Below, one piece after another: positions 13,859-24,498 of a stretch of DNA of 64,000 nucleotides; the stretch's first letter is position 1; each line of letters starts with the position of its first letter. The notes beneath the pieces are model-generated. The model saw only the letters and a list, made by a program, of their open reading frames with translations, had not been told where the DNA came from and did not search any database. Origin of the DNA: Cucumis sativus (taxonomy: Eukaryota > Streptophyta > Magnoliopsida > Cucurbitales > Cucurbitaceae). The position numbers were made by a program, and so were the translations under genes. The stretch is taken from positions 10,354,001 through 10,418,000 of the forward strand of contig NC_026660.2 in the NCBI RefSeq assembly GCF_000004075.3, read 5' to 3'.

Positions 13859-16839
13859 TCAAACAATTTTTACATCTTGCAGAAGCCGAGCAGCCATCGA
13901 ACCCATTCTTCTAGCTTCCCAGTCCCCCAGTTTCTTATCCTTGTGTTCTGTAACTGGCTCGTCTGTCTTCTGGACTCCCGTTTCATCACAACTTATATCC
14001 TTTTCGTCATTGAAACTTACATCCTTTTCGTCATTCTCCTGTCTCGAACAAACTGTGTCAATTTCTTGTTCTACATTGCCTGGAGTGTTCTTTGCGTTCC
14101 CAGCTCGAGACTTTAGCCCCATAATGTAGAGCTGAATGCTGGGATGCTGGTACTGGGAGTCCATCTGCAACAAATACCGCAATAAAAAATGTAACACATA
14201 TTACATTTGCTTTTGAGCATTCTTGTGTCGACATTCTTCAAACTAAAGAAAGGATTAACATCTTAATTTACAGCCATTTCAGAGGCTCAAAGTTAACATC
14301 TGAATTAAGATCTTAAGTTACTCCCAAACTAAGCAAGGATTAACGTTTGAAGTATAGTGTACCTTTGATTGGGATACAGTTTTCACCTCAAAGTTCTTTT
14401 TCCACATCTCAAGCATTTGCTCATGAACATTTGTCGAACGAATCTCGTACCCCAACTTCACATAACAAGTAGGAATAATAAGGGAACCATAGTATCCAAT
14501 GTGAAAATATGGAAAAAAAACATACAATTCATACCATAATTGTAGTTTTGGGACCTGATAATGCATGTATTGTCATTAAAAGTGGTTCCAATAGATGTTC
14601 TGCATAAACCTTCATGTTGAAAAACAAAAATTAAAGCTTTTGTGGTCAATTATCCACTTAGGAAATCACATAAGAAAAAAATGCTACTGAATAGGGTATC
14701 ATCGTGGGCCTCAATCAGAAATAATCATATAAACTTACCACATCAGTGCCGATAATAAAGTCAAATGGTGGACCTACAGCCTTGATATGATCTTCATTCC
14801 CCCAGTCTAACTCTGCTGCCCTAATTGAACCAAATGAATCTACAAAGAACAACTTCCCCTAATTAGAATCACTAAAGAAAATCAAAGGCTCTCCCTAATT
14901 ACAAACACTATCACTCTTCTACAATCAAATTAAACCAAAATTTTCTCTTGACAAAGTTTCACATGGGGTGGTGGAATTCAAATCCTAAAACAAACTGAAG
15001 ATAATAATTGAATTGCCAGAATTAAAATGCTAATGACTGTTAGAAGGAAGTTTGTAATTTATAATTTTGAAAAGCTACCTGAAGGGTTCATCTGGGCTAA
15101 GCTTGGTGTATTACGTTCTATATTTCTCGATAGTATAGGCAAAACCTCCCTTTGGTCCGTAGCAACTACATCACATCCAAGCAATGCCATGCCTAAAAAG
15201 AGCAGTTCAAATCAAGATTGTAAACTACAGCTGCAGGAGTGTACAGCCGTTAAAGCACAAGGATTAGCAACCAAAAGGACTGGTTTCAGATTAAACTTTA
15301 CATTAAAAAAAGACAAACAAAAATAAAAAAAGACACACCAAAGCCGGCAAGCCCACAACCAGCTCCAAGTTCGATGACACGCTTTCCTTTAAGTTTAGAA
15401 GGGCTAAATTTTCCTTTTCGGCAGTTTCTCTCCTGAAATAGTGAAAAAAGAGATCAATAGTTATTAAAGATTGAAGGTCTTAACATTAGAGGTTACAGCC
15501 CTAAAGGAAACATCTTATGGAAATGTGCGTCGCGTTCCCTTTTGTGGAGCATTTGGAAAGAAAGGAATAGCAGAATTTTTGAAGATAGATTTAATTCTTT
15601 TGATTCTTTTTGGACTGTGTTTCAACACACAGCCTCTTGGTGGAGTACGAATTACACCAAACACTTTTGTAATTACAGCCTTTCTATGATTTTCAACAAT
15701 TGGAAGGCCATTATGTCTTAGCTCCTTAGCTTCTTTCGGGGAGGGCCCTCTTGTCCCTCGCCCTTAGGATGTTCTGTTTTGTTATATGAATATACTTGTC
15801 TCTTATAAAAAAAAAAGAATGATAATCTTCCAGATTCCAATTACAGTACAAGTCACGCTACCCATGAAAAAAATACATCAAATCTAATAAGGGTTGCACA
15901 TGAAGGGGTTACAGTAAACTATAGATAAACTTAGTTATATTGAATGACATTTCACATTCTATGCCCATAGGGGCTTTATAAAAATCTAATACAGGAAAGC
16001 TTTCAGCTCTTAGTATTTGCTTCTTGTGATCAAAGAGAACTGAAACTCACGTTTCATAACAACACTGCCGATAATCAAGGTAAATGACATGCAATGCTTT
16101 CACTTTCACAAATAGAAAGCATCTTCAAAATATGTTCAATTTGCCTAGGGTGTCATATGCTGTTAACAGAGAATAACAAAACTAACAAATTTTCCCTTGT
16201 AAGCAAAGATAATACATATAAATCCACACACTGTAAGAAAAATAGAAACTTCAATAACAAATGAGAATGCAAAGGTAGAGCAATGATTACCAGAAACTTG
16301 ACAAATACCAGTGATGCATCCCACACTGTTGTTCCTAAATGTTTTGAATTGGGATCCTATAACATCGCAATGTAACATACTTCCATGGTCAGATAGACAT
16401 AAATAAGGTTATTACAGAAATGACTGTGAATAGAAATTAGCATTTGAGTACAAAAATGTCTCTCAAATCTCAAAAGGTAGAGGATTCGACTGTGAATGAG
16501 TTTTTTTGCTCAATTGCCCTTTGCAAGCTTAGTTAACAACAATGAACTATTATAGATATGCTCTTGAAATAGCAAGGATGCGATGGACAAGACTGGCAAA
16601 TGATAACTTCCAATACCTGATAGAATCGCAATTCATGACCCAATACTTCCATGGTCATGGTAAATGTACTGGGGGAATTTAACCTGAAAATACCAAATTC
16701 AATAACATATTATGGCATGCACATCTTGTTCTATTTTCAATATATGTACAGATACCATGAATGACTTTAAAAGATTGACCACTAATACAAAATAGTAAAA
16801 AAAAAACAGGAAAGCTAAACGTTACCTGTCAGCCTCCAT
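13859..16839 (-). CDS. METTL21-like protein methyltransferase
   Basis: Nine coding exons on the minus strand: 16839-16826, 16683-16617, 16356-16291, 15432-15339, 15192-15079, 14839-14739, 14609-14535, 14455-14363, 14164-13859; 930 nt, 309 residues, all junctions in frame. It is a seven-beta-strand SAM methyltransferase of the Methyltransf_16 (METTL21) family. Motif I is VIELGAGCGLAGFG (68-81); the post-I acidic strand reads VVATDQ; the family [D/E]xxY motif is DVVY (151-154). Human relatives methylate lysines of chaperones and eEF1A; the plant substrate is not evident here. A conserved HPSIQLYIM segment opens the last exon, then about 85 acidic, poorly conserved residues follow, including a repeated NDEKD unit. 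A leader exon at about 17214-17290 with donor at 17213/17212 probably gives the 5' UTR. The first coding exon is only 14 nt (MEAD plus two bases), so automated annotation may miss it. A LINE fragment lies in the third coding intron. Confidence 0.9.
13986..14040. repeat. In-frame tandem repeat in the methyltransferase C-terminus
   Basis: On the plus strand TCCTTTTCGTCATT occurs twice about 24 bases apart. On the coding (minus) strand this gives two copies of an NDEKD(V/I)S unit, lengthening the acidic tail. Confidence 0.75.
15470..15816 (+). mobile_element. 5'-truncated LINE (L1-type) retrotransposon 3' end
   Basis: Read on the plus strand from about 15491, one frame gives GNILWKCASRSLLWSIWKER (from 15503), then further conserved residues up to a stop at 15719-15721. 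This is the zinc-knuckle/zf-RVT C-terminus of plant L1-type reverse transcriptases (LW..a.r.LLWxIWKERN). After the stop come roughly 85 bases of non-coding tail rich in CCCT/CCTTAGG and then ten A (15807-15816), as expected for a poly(A)-tailed LINE that was truncated at its 5' end. It is antisense to the methyltransferase gene, within the intron between the exons 16356-16291 and 15432-15339. I could not define target-site duplications by eye, so the left boundary is approximate. Confidence 0.75.
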
Positions 16840-17213
16840 AGCAAGAACCTCAAATCCCAACTTCGCAGTCAAAAGGGTACTGGACCTTTGATCAGAAGGA
16901 ATTCAATTTTCCTTTTGATTTGGGGAGATTGAAAAAAACCTAAGAAGCTAGAGAAACAAAGAGTAGGTAACACATGAACCAAAATGATGAACTACTTCTA
17001 ATAAGTTAGTAAATGCACATATAGTCTAAATCCTTTTTCCATTCCGTTAGAAACCAGATTACCAGCACCAGCAATCATCTTTAAACTAATTCCTTCTTTC
17101 CAAGAGGGAAGAGACAAGATCAAACACTTAACTCAAATTCTGGAGAACGAAAAATGTGAAAGATTAATGCATATAAAATTGAGGTTTTATCTGAACAAAG
17201 AGAAGGAACGTAC

Positions 17214-17551
17214 CAAATTGATGGAGGCTCTTAATTCTTCGATTCCAGTTCCGTGCATTTCAGTTCTCCTGTATTCGTTGGGTTTTCCATCCCCTCCGTT
17301 CCCGGCGGAAGAAACCACGGTAGAATAAGTGGGCCGTTTTTTGACGTCAGGCCCATCCCAAACTGGGCCGGCTCAGATGCTTTAAAAGATGATGGAAGAT
17401 TTTCGTCCGTGTCCTTGTACTATGTTTAATTAACAAAAGCACCCCTAGCAGTATCGAAAATTTCGTCCTCTCGACCATTTCCCCAAACAGTGTGAAGAAC
17501 AGTGTTGTATTTTTAGTTTTCAGGAACAAAGCAGTTTCCTTTAGAGGAGTA
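17214..17551. promoter_or_regulatory. Shared divergent promoter, site II and TGACGTCA motifs
   Basis: The methyltransferase leader (minus) and the OB-fold gene (plus) are head to head. Between them are three site II-type elements, TGGGCC at 17330-17335, GGCCCA at 17350-17355 and TGGGCC at 17364-17369, and a perfect palindrome TGACGTCA at 17342-17349. Site II elements bind TCP factors and are typical of growth-linked housekeeping genes; TGACGTCA is a bZIP (TGA/CRE-type) site. No strong TATA box is visible, consistent with a TATA-less bidirectional promoter. The motifs are seen directly; the function is inferred. Confidence 0.6.
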
Positions 17552-18608
17552 ATGGAAAATGGGAAGCCAATAACAACCATGTGCGCAGTGATGGCTATGG
17601 ATTACACCAATTTCTGTTACAGAGTTTGTTCTATCTGTGAGAGAACACTTCCTGTTAACCCATCTTCTCTTTGCAAATTCTGCAACTTCAACGCCTTTAA
17701 TCCCGGTTCTTCCTCCTCTAAACGCGTCTTCCGTCTTCTTGTGAGTATTTCCGTTTTTTTCTTACTTGGGAATTTGATTTCAGTATGTGTGAAAATCTCT
17801 TATGATGTTCTGTAGTTGGAATTCCGCTTGAATTTGCATGGGGAAATTTTCGGGTTTTGTTTGTTTTTGAGTGTTAATTCATTGTGGGGACTCGATTATA
17901 TGTTTTTTTTTTTTTTGGAGGAAATGTTTTTGTTCTGTAAAATGGGTTTGGGCTTGTGCATTGCATTGTGTTCTTTACATTGAGATTCTGATTTTGGGTC
18001 CTATATTTCCATTGTTTTTTGGGCAGATGTCAATTGCAACGGATAAGAAAGTACAAACTGTAATATGCTTTGATAGGGTTGCTAGGGTTCTGTTTGGTTG
18101 CTCTGCTGATGAGTTTTTTGACTTTGCTAAGCTACATCCTTTTGCTGGTAAATCCTCTTTGTATTTGTGAGTTACTTCTAATTGGTTTGCATGAGATTCT
18201 CCTTCAATGGACGTGAAGGATTTAGAAGGAGACGCATTTTAAAAAACTTTCATTAAACAACATATAGAAAACAACCTAAACTAAAAGGCAGAGTCCTTTT
18301 GCCTAAGAGAAGATGCTCGGAGAATATGTTACTAATAGAATTTGTGGGGAAATTTTTTAGTGCCTTTTATGAAATGTAGCTCAATCTTCCTTCACATAAG
18401 CTGTTTCGTTTCCTTTTGATTGCTAGTTGAAATTTTGTTGCGTACTGCAGCTGAAACTGTAAGTGAAATTCTGGAGGGAGAGATGCTTAGAATCACAATA
18501 TCTAAACCAAAGAATGGCAATGCACAACACTCAAGAGTTGTCCAAATTGTTCCTCTGAGTTCATGTTTTCAACCAGCAATTATTAGACTGAGGGAATTGT
18601 ATGGGTAA
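17552..18608 (+). CDS. Small zinc-ribbon / OB-fold-like nucleic acid-binding protein
   Basis: Exons 17552-17740, 18027-18147, 18451-18608; 468 nt, 155 residues, junctions GT-AG with phases 0 and 1. Two CxxC pairs, CSIC (26-29) and CKFC (41-44), make a four-cysteine zinc ribbon inside what looks like an OB fold, as in the C-terminal DNA-binding domain of replication protein A 70 (zinc ribbon, then VQTVICFDRVARVLFGCSA and a final helix-rich part). It resembles small plant proteins annotated as nucleic acid-binding, OB-fold-like; no function has been shown to my knowledge. The ATG at 17552 is the first in the frame; the frame is open further upstream but only with a GTG. The stop follows directly after GTAT-GG at a possible donor (GG|GTAAAA), so a longer isoform reaching exons downstream of 18608 cannot be excluded. 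Confidence 0.8.
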
Positions 18609-18764
18609 AAAGCTGCTGTTAATTTTGGTTTGTAATTAGTAATTACTTCTTATTATGCATTTTCCCACATGCCTTTTCTCTTTGTTGACAAACTATCATT
18701 TGTGGATTGGGTTATTAGATGGGTTCCAACTATCATCTAGATTTGGGTTTTTAGATAATATGAT

Positions 18765-19085
18765 TTTCTATCTTAAAACCAATTCACAATGAGAAGAGTA
18801 ACTTATCTTAAAACCAATTCACAATAAGAAGGGTAACTCACCCTGATTTTTTCAATATTGGATCCTCAACATACTATCTCATGAAAATGACTCTTTAGAT
18901 TCACCATTCTTGGTCCCTTTTTGGACCAAATGCTCATTTGAGTTCCATGAGTTCTGATATCATATATGACAACGTGGGTTCATATCTCAAAATTAATTGA
19001 TAATAAGAGAAGTAACATTTCTATCTTATAAACAATGTGAGGTCCTTTGATTTTTCTAATGTGGGATCCTCTACATGGGGAAATG
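18765..19085. repeat. Dispersed repeat with duplicated internal units
   Basis: The unit TCTTAAAACCAATTCACAAT..GAAG.GTAACT occurs twice head to tail near 18771-18840 and again, diverged, near 18985-19020. Two related segments follow the pattern GAT..TTTC.AAT.TGGGATCCTC.ACAT (18844-18873 and 19047-19077). Similar text is widespread in plant genomes as remnants of LTR/TRIM-type elements, from memory, but I see no clear LTR ends, so the class is uncertain. Confidence 0.55.
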
Positions 19086-22000
19086 TTTAGTCAACATATA
19101 AGATCCAAAATCTAAACAATTCTCCTGGATAAATGTAATATCTATTTGTTGATGTAAATATTATTTTTACTACAAAAAAGGTGTATAATGCGCTGAACAT
19201 CACTATTTCAGATATTAGGGAATTGAGATGCATCAATACTTATTAATATAGGGAGGGAGGAAAGTAAAACGAGCTAGTTCCTTGTAGGTGTTCTAGGAGA
19301 GATATGGGAGCACTTAACTTCTCCTTAGCTGTATTGTTGTAGTTTTGATTATTTCATAGGGTGTATCTATAGCGGCGGACATGCATAAAAATAAGATCTA
19401 TTGAAGTGGTTTTGGGATTTCATGTTCTAATGTGGAACTACAATAACTTGATATTAACTATGATGAGAGAAAAGACTCAAGTTAAGCTCCGACTTATGAA
19501 ATAATCTGGTGTCTTTTACATCGTTAATTGTGAACGACCAATCCTTTTGCTTTTCCACTGAACAAGAGCTAGTATGACAGTCTTCAGCCGGTGAGCATCG
19601 GTGGAGCTGCACTATGGGATTGTCATTTTATCTATCCAAACAAAAAGAAGCATCAAATTCAAGTCTGCCCCTTCAACTCTCATTCTTCTTTGTCAAATGT
19701 TACAAAATTGAGCAGATGTGTGAAATTGTCCCTTCAGCTTCTATATCTTTTCAATTTAGTTATGTATAGTGCTCAAACATCTCCTCTCAACCTCTTGACA
19801 TTGTAGCAGCCACTAGTCAATCTGTTCCTTTTGTGGCTCTCTTGTCTGTATCCCTTGTTCTGAAACAGTTAAACTTCATAGATATTCCTTGAGTGCAATA
19901 CTGCTCAAACTGCTATTTTTTCTGAGTTCCTTAAGAACAAAAATTAGGGTCTAAATGACAACAGTTCGTCTAAAAGAGTGTTGAAATTGAAATGACTGGT
20001 GTAGAATATGATAGACCAGTTGGTTTTCTTGACTTGTTTTTGGTTGGCTAGGTATCTCATGACATATATTTTTATAGTTGAAATATATATCTCTAATGAA
20101 AACAATAGTTGAAATATACATACAAAATGTGTACTTGATTTTGTTTGCAGAGTAAATTCCAATTGATACCTATGGTTTCATTTGCTGTTGGTAATGGACA
20201 AAACAAGCAGTGGTTCCATAAAGTGAAGAGATGTGATGTGGGCACCTCAAAATAACCTAATCCCATCCCATCCCAAGAATGGACAATATTTTGTTATTTG
20301 ATGTGATTTTGTGTGCAGTGGAGAAGACTATTGTAACTTGAAAGGAAGAAAGAAGGTAGGCAACAGTTACCTATATGTGGTGTACTGTAATGAAATTTTA
20401 TCGATGGATTTACGATAATGAGTCTAAGTCACAAAAGTAGTTGAATTAGTTGTGATCAGGTTAACCTAAATATTTTGCAAACTGAATAGTTTTTCTTATT
20501 TTTACTGTCACAGTTTAGGTATAATTCTTTAATTTTAAGGGTAGTTGTATCTATAATGATAACAATATTTTTATGCAATTTTCAACATTGAACACTAACT
20601 AAAACTTAGAAAGGGTTTCACATCTCATTACGATTACGTAAATACATCAAATATAGTTAAATGGAATCTACTTCAAACCAAATACTTGTTTTTGTTTGGG
20701 ACTTGAGAGAAAAGTTTTCTTATATAATATAAAATTAATGTAGTTTAGGAAGTATGCAACTCCTCTAAGCAAGAGCAACCCTCCATTTACATTTTTCTAT
20801 TAAGAAGTTGGATGTTTACGACTTTTTTTAGGGTGTTTAGAAATATTCAACATGTGTGACTTCCAAGTTTCATCCTAATATTAAGTTTAAGTTCAAGTCT
20901 TAACCACTTAATTAAATTCCATTTCAATAATACTCATAAATTAACTTTACTTCTTTCTAAATTTAGCTATTATTTGAAACACATCCCTCAATTACAAAAT
21001 TGTCACAAAGAAAGAAAATAAGTGATATCTACACTATAGTTATAAATTACAAGGAACATGTACCTCTCATAGTGGATCGATTAGACACTGAGATGAATGG
21101 ATTAGAAACGTAGGGATATAATTGGAGCGTTTTTCAAAGTTTAGTAATAATTTTCAAAATGAAATAATAATAAATGCAATATAGTAATGTACAAATCTGA
21201 GTTTCAAAATTTAGGAGTTTTTAAAAGATGAAATGAGATAATAATTTGATAAAGACGTACGTAATAAAATGGAAACAATAATGAAGATGACAAATTAGAT
21301 TAAAAATAAACTCAGAGCCACAATTTCAATATAAAACACACACTCTCTCTCTCGTTTCTTCTAAGAGATCAAAAGTTGTGTCGGTACAACACATTAACAT
21401 CCCATTCCTTTCTTTTATCAAACACTCTCTCTTTTGTGCCTTTCAACTTTTATTATAAATAATAATCTTCTTTCTTTCTCTCTCTCTATCTCTTTTTCTC
21501 TAAAAGAAATAAAGACAAAAACTTCATTTTCATTTTAATATTCCAATTCCAAAAAATTATTATATTTTAATGATATTTCACTCAAATTTTCAAAGTGTTT
21601 CTTAATTCTTATCCTTTCAAAGACCCACGTATTAGTTAAATAAATACTCGTTTTTTTTTTTCGTTTGTCTTACTATTCTTTTTAGTAATTTGTAAGATAA
21701 ATAGTAGTGTGAGTTAGTGTTTTAAGAGGTAGGATAATAGAAGAGTTTGATATGTAATGACCCAAAAGTTGTTTTTGAGGATTTTTTTAGTCCCAATTTG
21801 ATGTTGGTTTTAACTATTTTAGAAAATAAACTACTTAGACTCGTCTAAATAATCAATACAATCATTCAAATGAACATAATTAAACATGCATGTAAATGTG
21901 TTAGTGACTAAAAAAATTGTTTGTGGTTTGAATTAACCTATCTCCAATTGTACTAAACAACATGTAGTTTTAATAATTCAAAATCATGTTTGAAGAGATG

Positions 22001-22536
22001 AGAAATGCATTTAACCACGTAAAACAAACCATCAAACTCATTTTCATAATAAACACTACATGTTTCATAATGATTTGAAATATGATAATTGATAAAAGTG
22101 ATTTTATCTTTTTAAAAATCACTCACAAACAATATATATTGTTGGTTTTGTTATCTACTTCCCAAAAAGTTTCAAAATTAGAAAAACAAAAGTTGTTTTA
22201 AAACTTCAGTTTTACTACTAGAATAACGAAGAATTCAAGTAATTAATTATTAATCAGTTCATTAATTCAGATGAAAGAATCCTCAAATTCTTTGAACTAG
22301 AAGAAAATATAATATAGATATTTTTTAAAGGTTAAAGAAGTATTAAAATTCGAGGTCAAAACACAAAGCAGAACACAAAAAAAGAATAAAAGAGACACCA
22401 CAACGATCAAAACAAATTATAAAATAAGTGAAATAGAACAAGAGCAAAACAGAACAAACAAGGACAAAGAAAGAACGAAGGCAAAAAGAGCAAACTCCAC
22501 TCCAACATGCTAGCGATATCCTCAAGCGACAATACA

Positions 22537-22610
22537 AACCATATCACACAAGCAAGACAAGCCAAACCCCATGAACCATATCACACAAGCAAGACAAGCC
22601 AAACCCCATG
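22537..22610. repeat. 37-bp perfect tandem duplication
   Basis: Two adjoining copies (22537-22573 and 22574-22610) beginning AACCATATCACACAAGCAAG and ending CCAAACCCCATG appear identical, so the duplication is recent. Confidence 0.9.
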
Positions 22611-23912
22611 CGACCTATAACAAAAACAATATTTGTAGGTGCAATGGCAGTGATGAAGGCATCTTTTTAGCTATATCATATGTGTTACCAAAATTCCAAT
22701 GGCTTTATCATGTCAATTAATTGCTATAACAATAGACCGTACGATCATATCCCACCAATGTAGGCATCCAATTGACACTTAGACAAGACACTTCTAAGTT
22801 TATAACTAATAACATAATTAAAATTATAAATTTATCTAATTAAAGAATAATCTCGTTTCTAATCCTCATATGTAAGTTCATTAATTAAATCATTCTTATC
22901 CTTTCGTGACACATATTTATATATCACACGTTTACATCATTAACTATAAGTTTTGGACAATTTAAAAAATAATAAAATAAATTAAAATATTTACAAATTA
23001 TAATAAAATTTTGTCTTCCATTTCATTAATAGAAACATATTAATGTTTATCGTTGATAGAATCAAAAAAAAATTGTTATATGCGGTAAATATTGTTAAAT
23101 TCGTTATTTTTTAATTCTACGTAAATGTATTATTCTTTAATTTTTACTTCTAAATTACATAATAATATCCAAAAATAAATTTAGCATTAACCTTTTATCA
23201 CAACCAATTTTAAAAGCTTGATTTCGTGTAAAAAAAAATTAATTCGTAAGAATGAAGATTAAAAAATAATTACCAAACATGTTTATGTGTAAAAATAAAT
23301 AACAGGAGAAAAATAGAAAGTTTAAGTGGGTACTTTGCATAAATACAATCCTATATTATTCTGATTGAATGAGAATATTTATTAGACAAATAAGTAATAG
23401 TGACTAAACGTCTCATACCAATATGACAAATCTTTAGTGATTCAATAATACTTCCAAAAGCCAAAAAAACCGCAATAATAATAATGTCATATTTTATTCA
23501 CAAATCATATCAGATGCATGATATTGATACCCATCAGCTACGTGGTGATATGTCAAAACTGTAGCACTGCTTGTACACATTCACAACAAATATATTATTT
23601 CATTATCAAAGCAGTAGTTGATGCATATATACCAAAATTTAACTAGTCGCACACTTTAAAGCTTTACGTAGTAGACTATATAGTTTATAGAAGTCTTTTC
23701 AACTATTATGGTCCTAATTAAAATAAATGATTGTTCTATGCTAAGCAATGAATGAATAGTATGCTAAGAAGATATGGCAGAATTAGTAGTCAGAATCAAG
23801 TCTAAATTTTATCTAACATGATTGCGTCTTTCAAATTAAAGTAAGAAAGTAATTACTATCCATGAAACCTTTTTTTTAATATTGGCGTCAATCAATTCTT
23901 GCTACTAATGTC

Positions 23913-24056
23913 TTATCTCCTGCTAAAGAATTTCATCAAAAGGCATAAGCTTGGGCCATTTGTTGTGACATCAATCACGTTCTTACTCCTTCCTTTGCCA
24001 TTATATGTGAGAGCATCGACCATAACATAACTTGCAAGTTTTTGCAGTTCCATAGA
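23913..24056 (-). other. Exon-like open frame of unknown identity
   Basis: On the minus strand a good acceptor (TTGCTTTTCAG) ends at 24057 and is followed by 47 open codons, starting SMELQKLASYVMVDALTYNG and ending MKFFSRR, then TAA at 23915-23913. Composition is protein-like (GC near 42%, above the flanks). I recognise no family and found no upstream exon, so this could be the last exon of an unrecognised gene, a pseudogene fragment or chance. It lies 443 bases upstream of the XTH start. Confidence 0.25.
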
Positions 24057-24410
24057 CTGAAAAGCAAATTATGTTGTGACAATCTCAACAATTCAATCTG
24101 TTATCACTAAAATAAAATGAACTAAGTACAAACAAAAGTAAAGAGTAAAAGGAAGAGGGAATCGCATCTATATCGTTTTAACGATTCGACCGTAGTCTAC
24201 ATCCACTGTCGTATCAAAGAGCAGAAGCAAATCTTATTAGGCCACACATCAAGATATGGAGAAGAAAGATTAGACACGGCAAGTTTATTGTTTTGGTTAA
24301 TTGAAGAGAAGATTATGCTCCACTGATCTCATTCCGCAGATTTTACTTCAATCCCTCCATTTTGTGTTAACTGTTTTTGTGTAATGTGGGACCTGAAATC
24401 TCATAAACTC

Positions 24411-24420
24411 CTCTATTTAT
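24411..24420 (+). promoter_or_regulatory. Putative TATA box of the XTH gene
   Basis: CTCTATTTAT lies about 80 bases before the XTH start codon in an otherwise CT-rich leader, a plausible position for a TATA element. Not verified by transcript data. Confidence 0.4.
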
Positions 24421-24498
24421 TCCCAAATTCCCACCCCATTTCTCTTCAATTTTCTTTGTCCCACACCTCCGACCATAGCTTCCAACAAACAGCAATAT

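Larger units (their letters stand above)
18609..24498. other. Intergenic region between OB-fold and XTH genes
   Basis: No full gene could be supported. It holds an internally repeated dispersed element (18765-19085), a 37-bp perfect tandem duplication (22537-22610), an unexplained exon-like frame on the minus strand (23913-24056), and (CT)n-rich stretches near 21340-21500. The part from 18609 to about 20400 has higher GC than the rest and may include 3' untranslated exons of the upstream gene, but I could not connect any by reading frame. Confidence 0.55.

Noticed and set aside
17492-17551. Longer start for the OB-fold gene
   Set aside because: The upstream part of the frame has only a GTG; the first ATG is at 17552 and suits the family.
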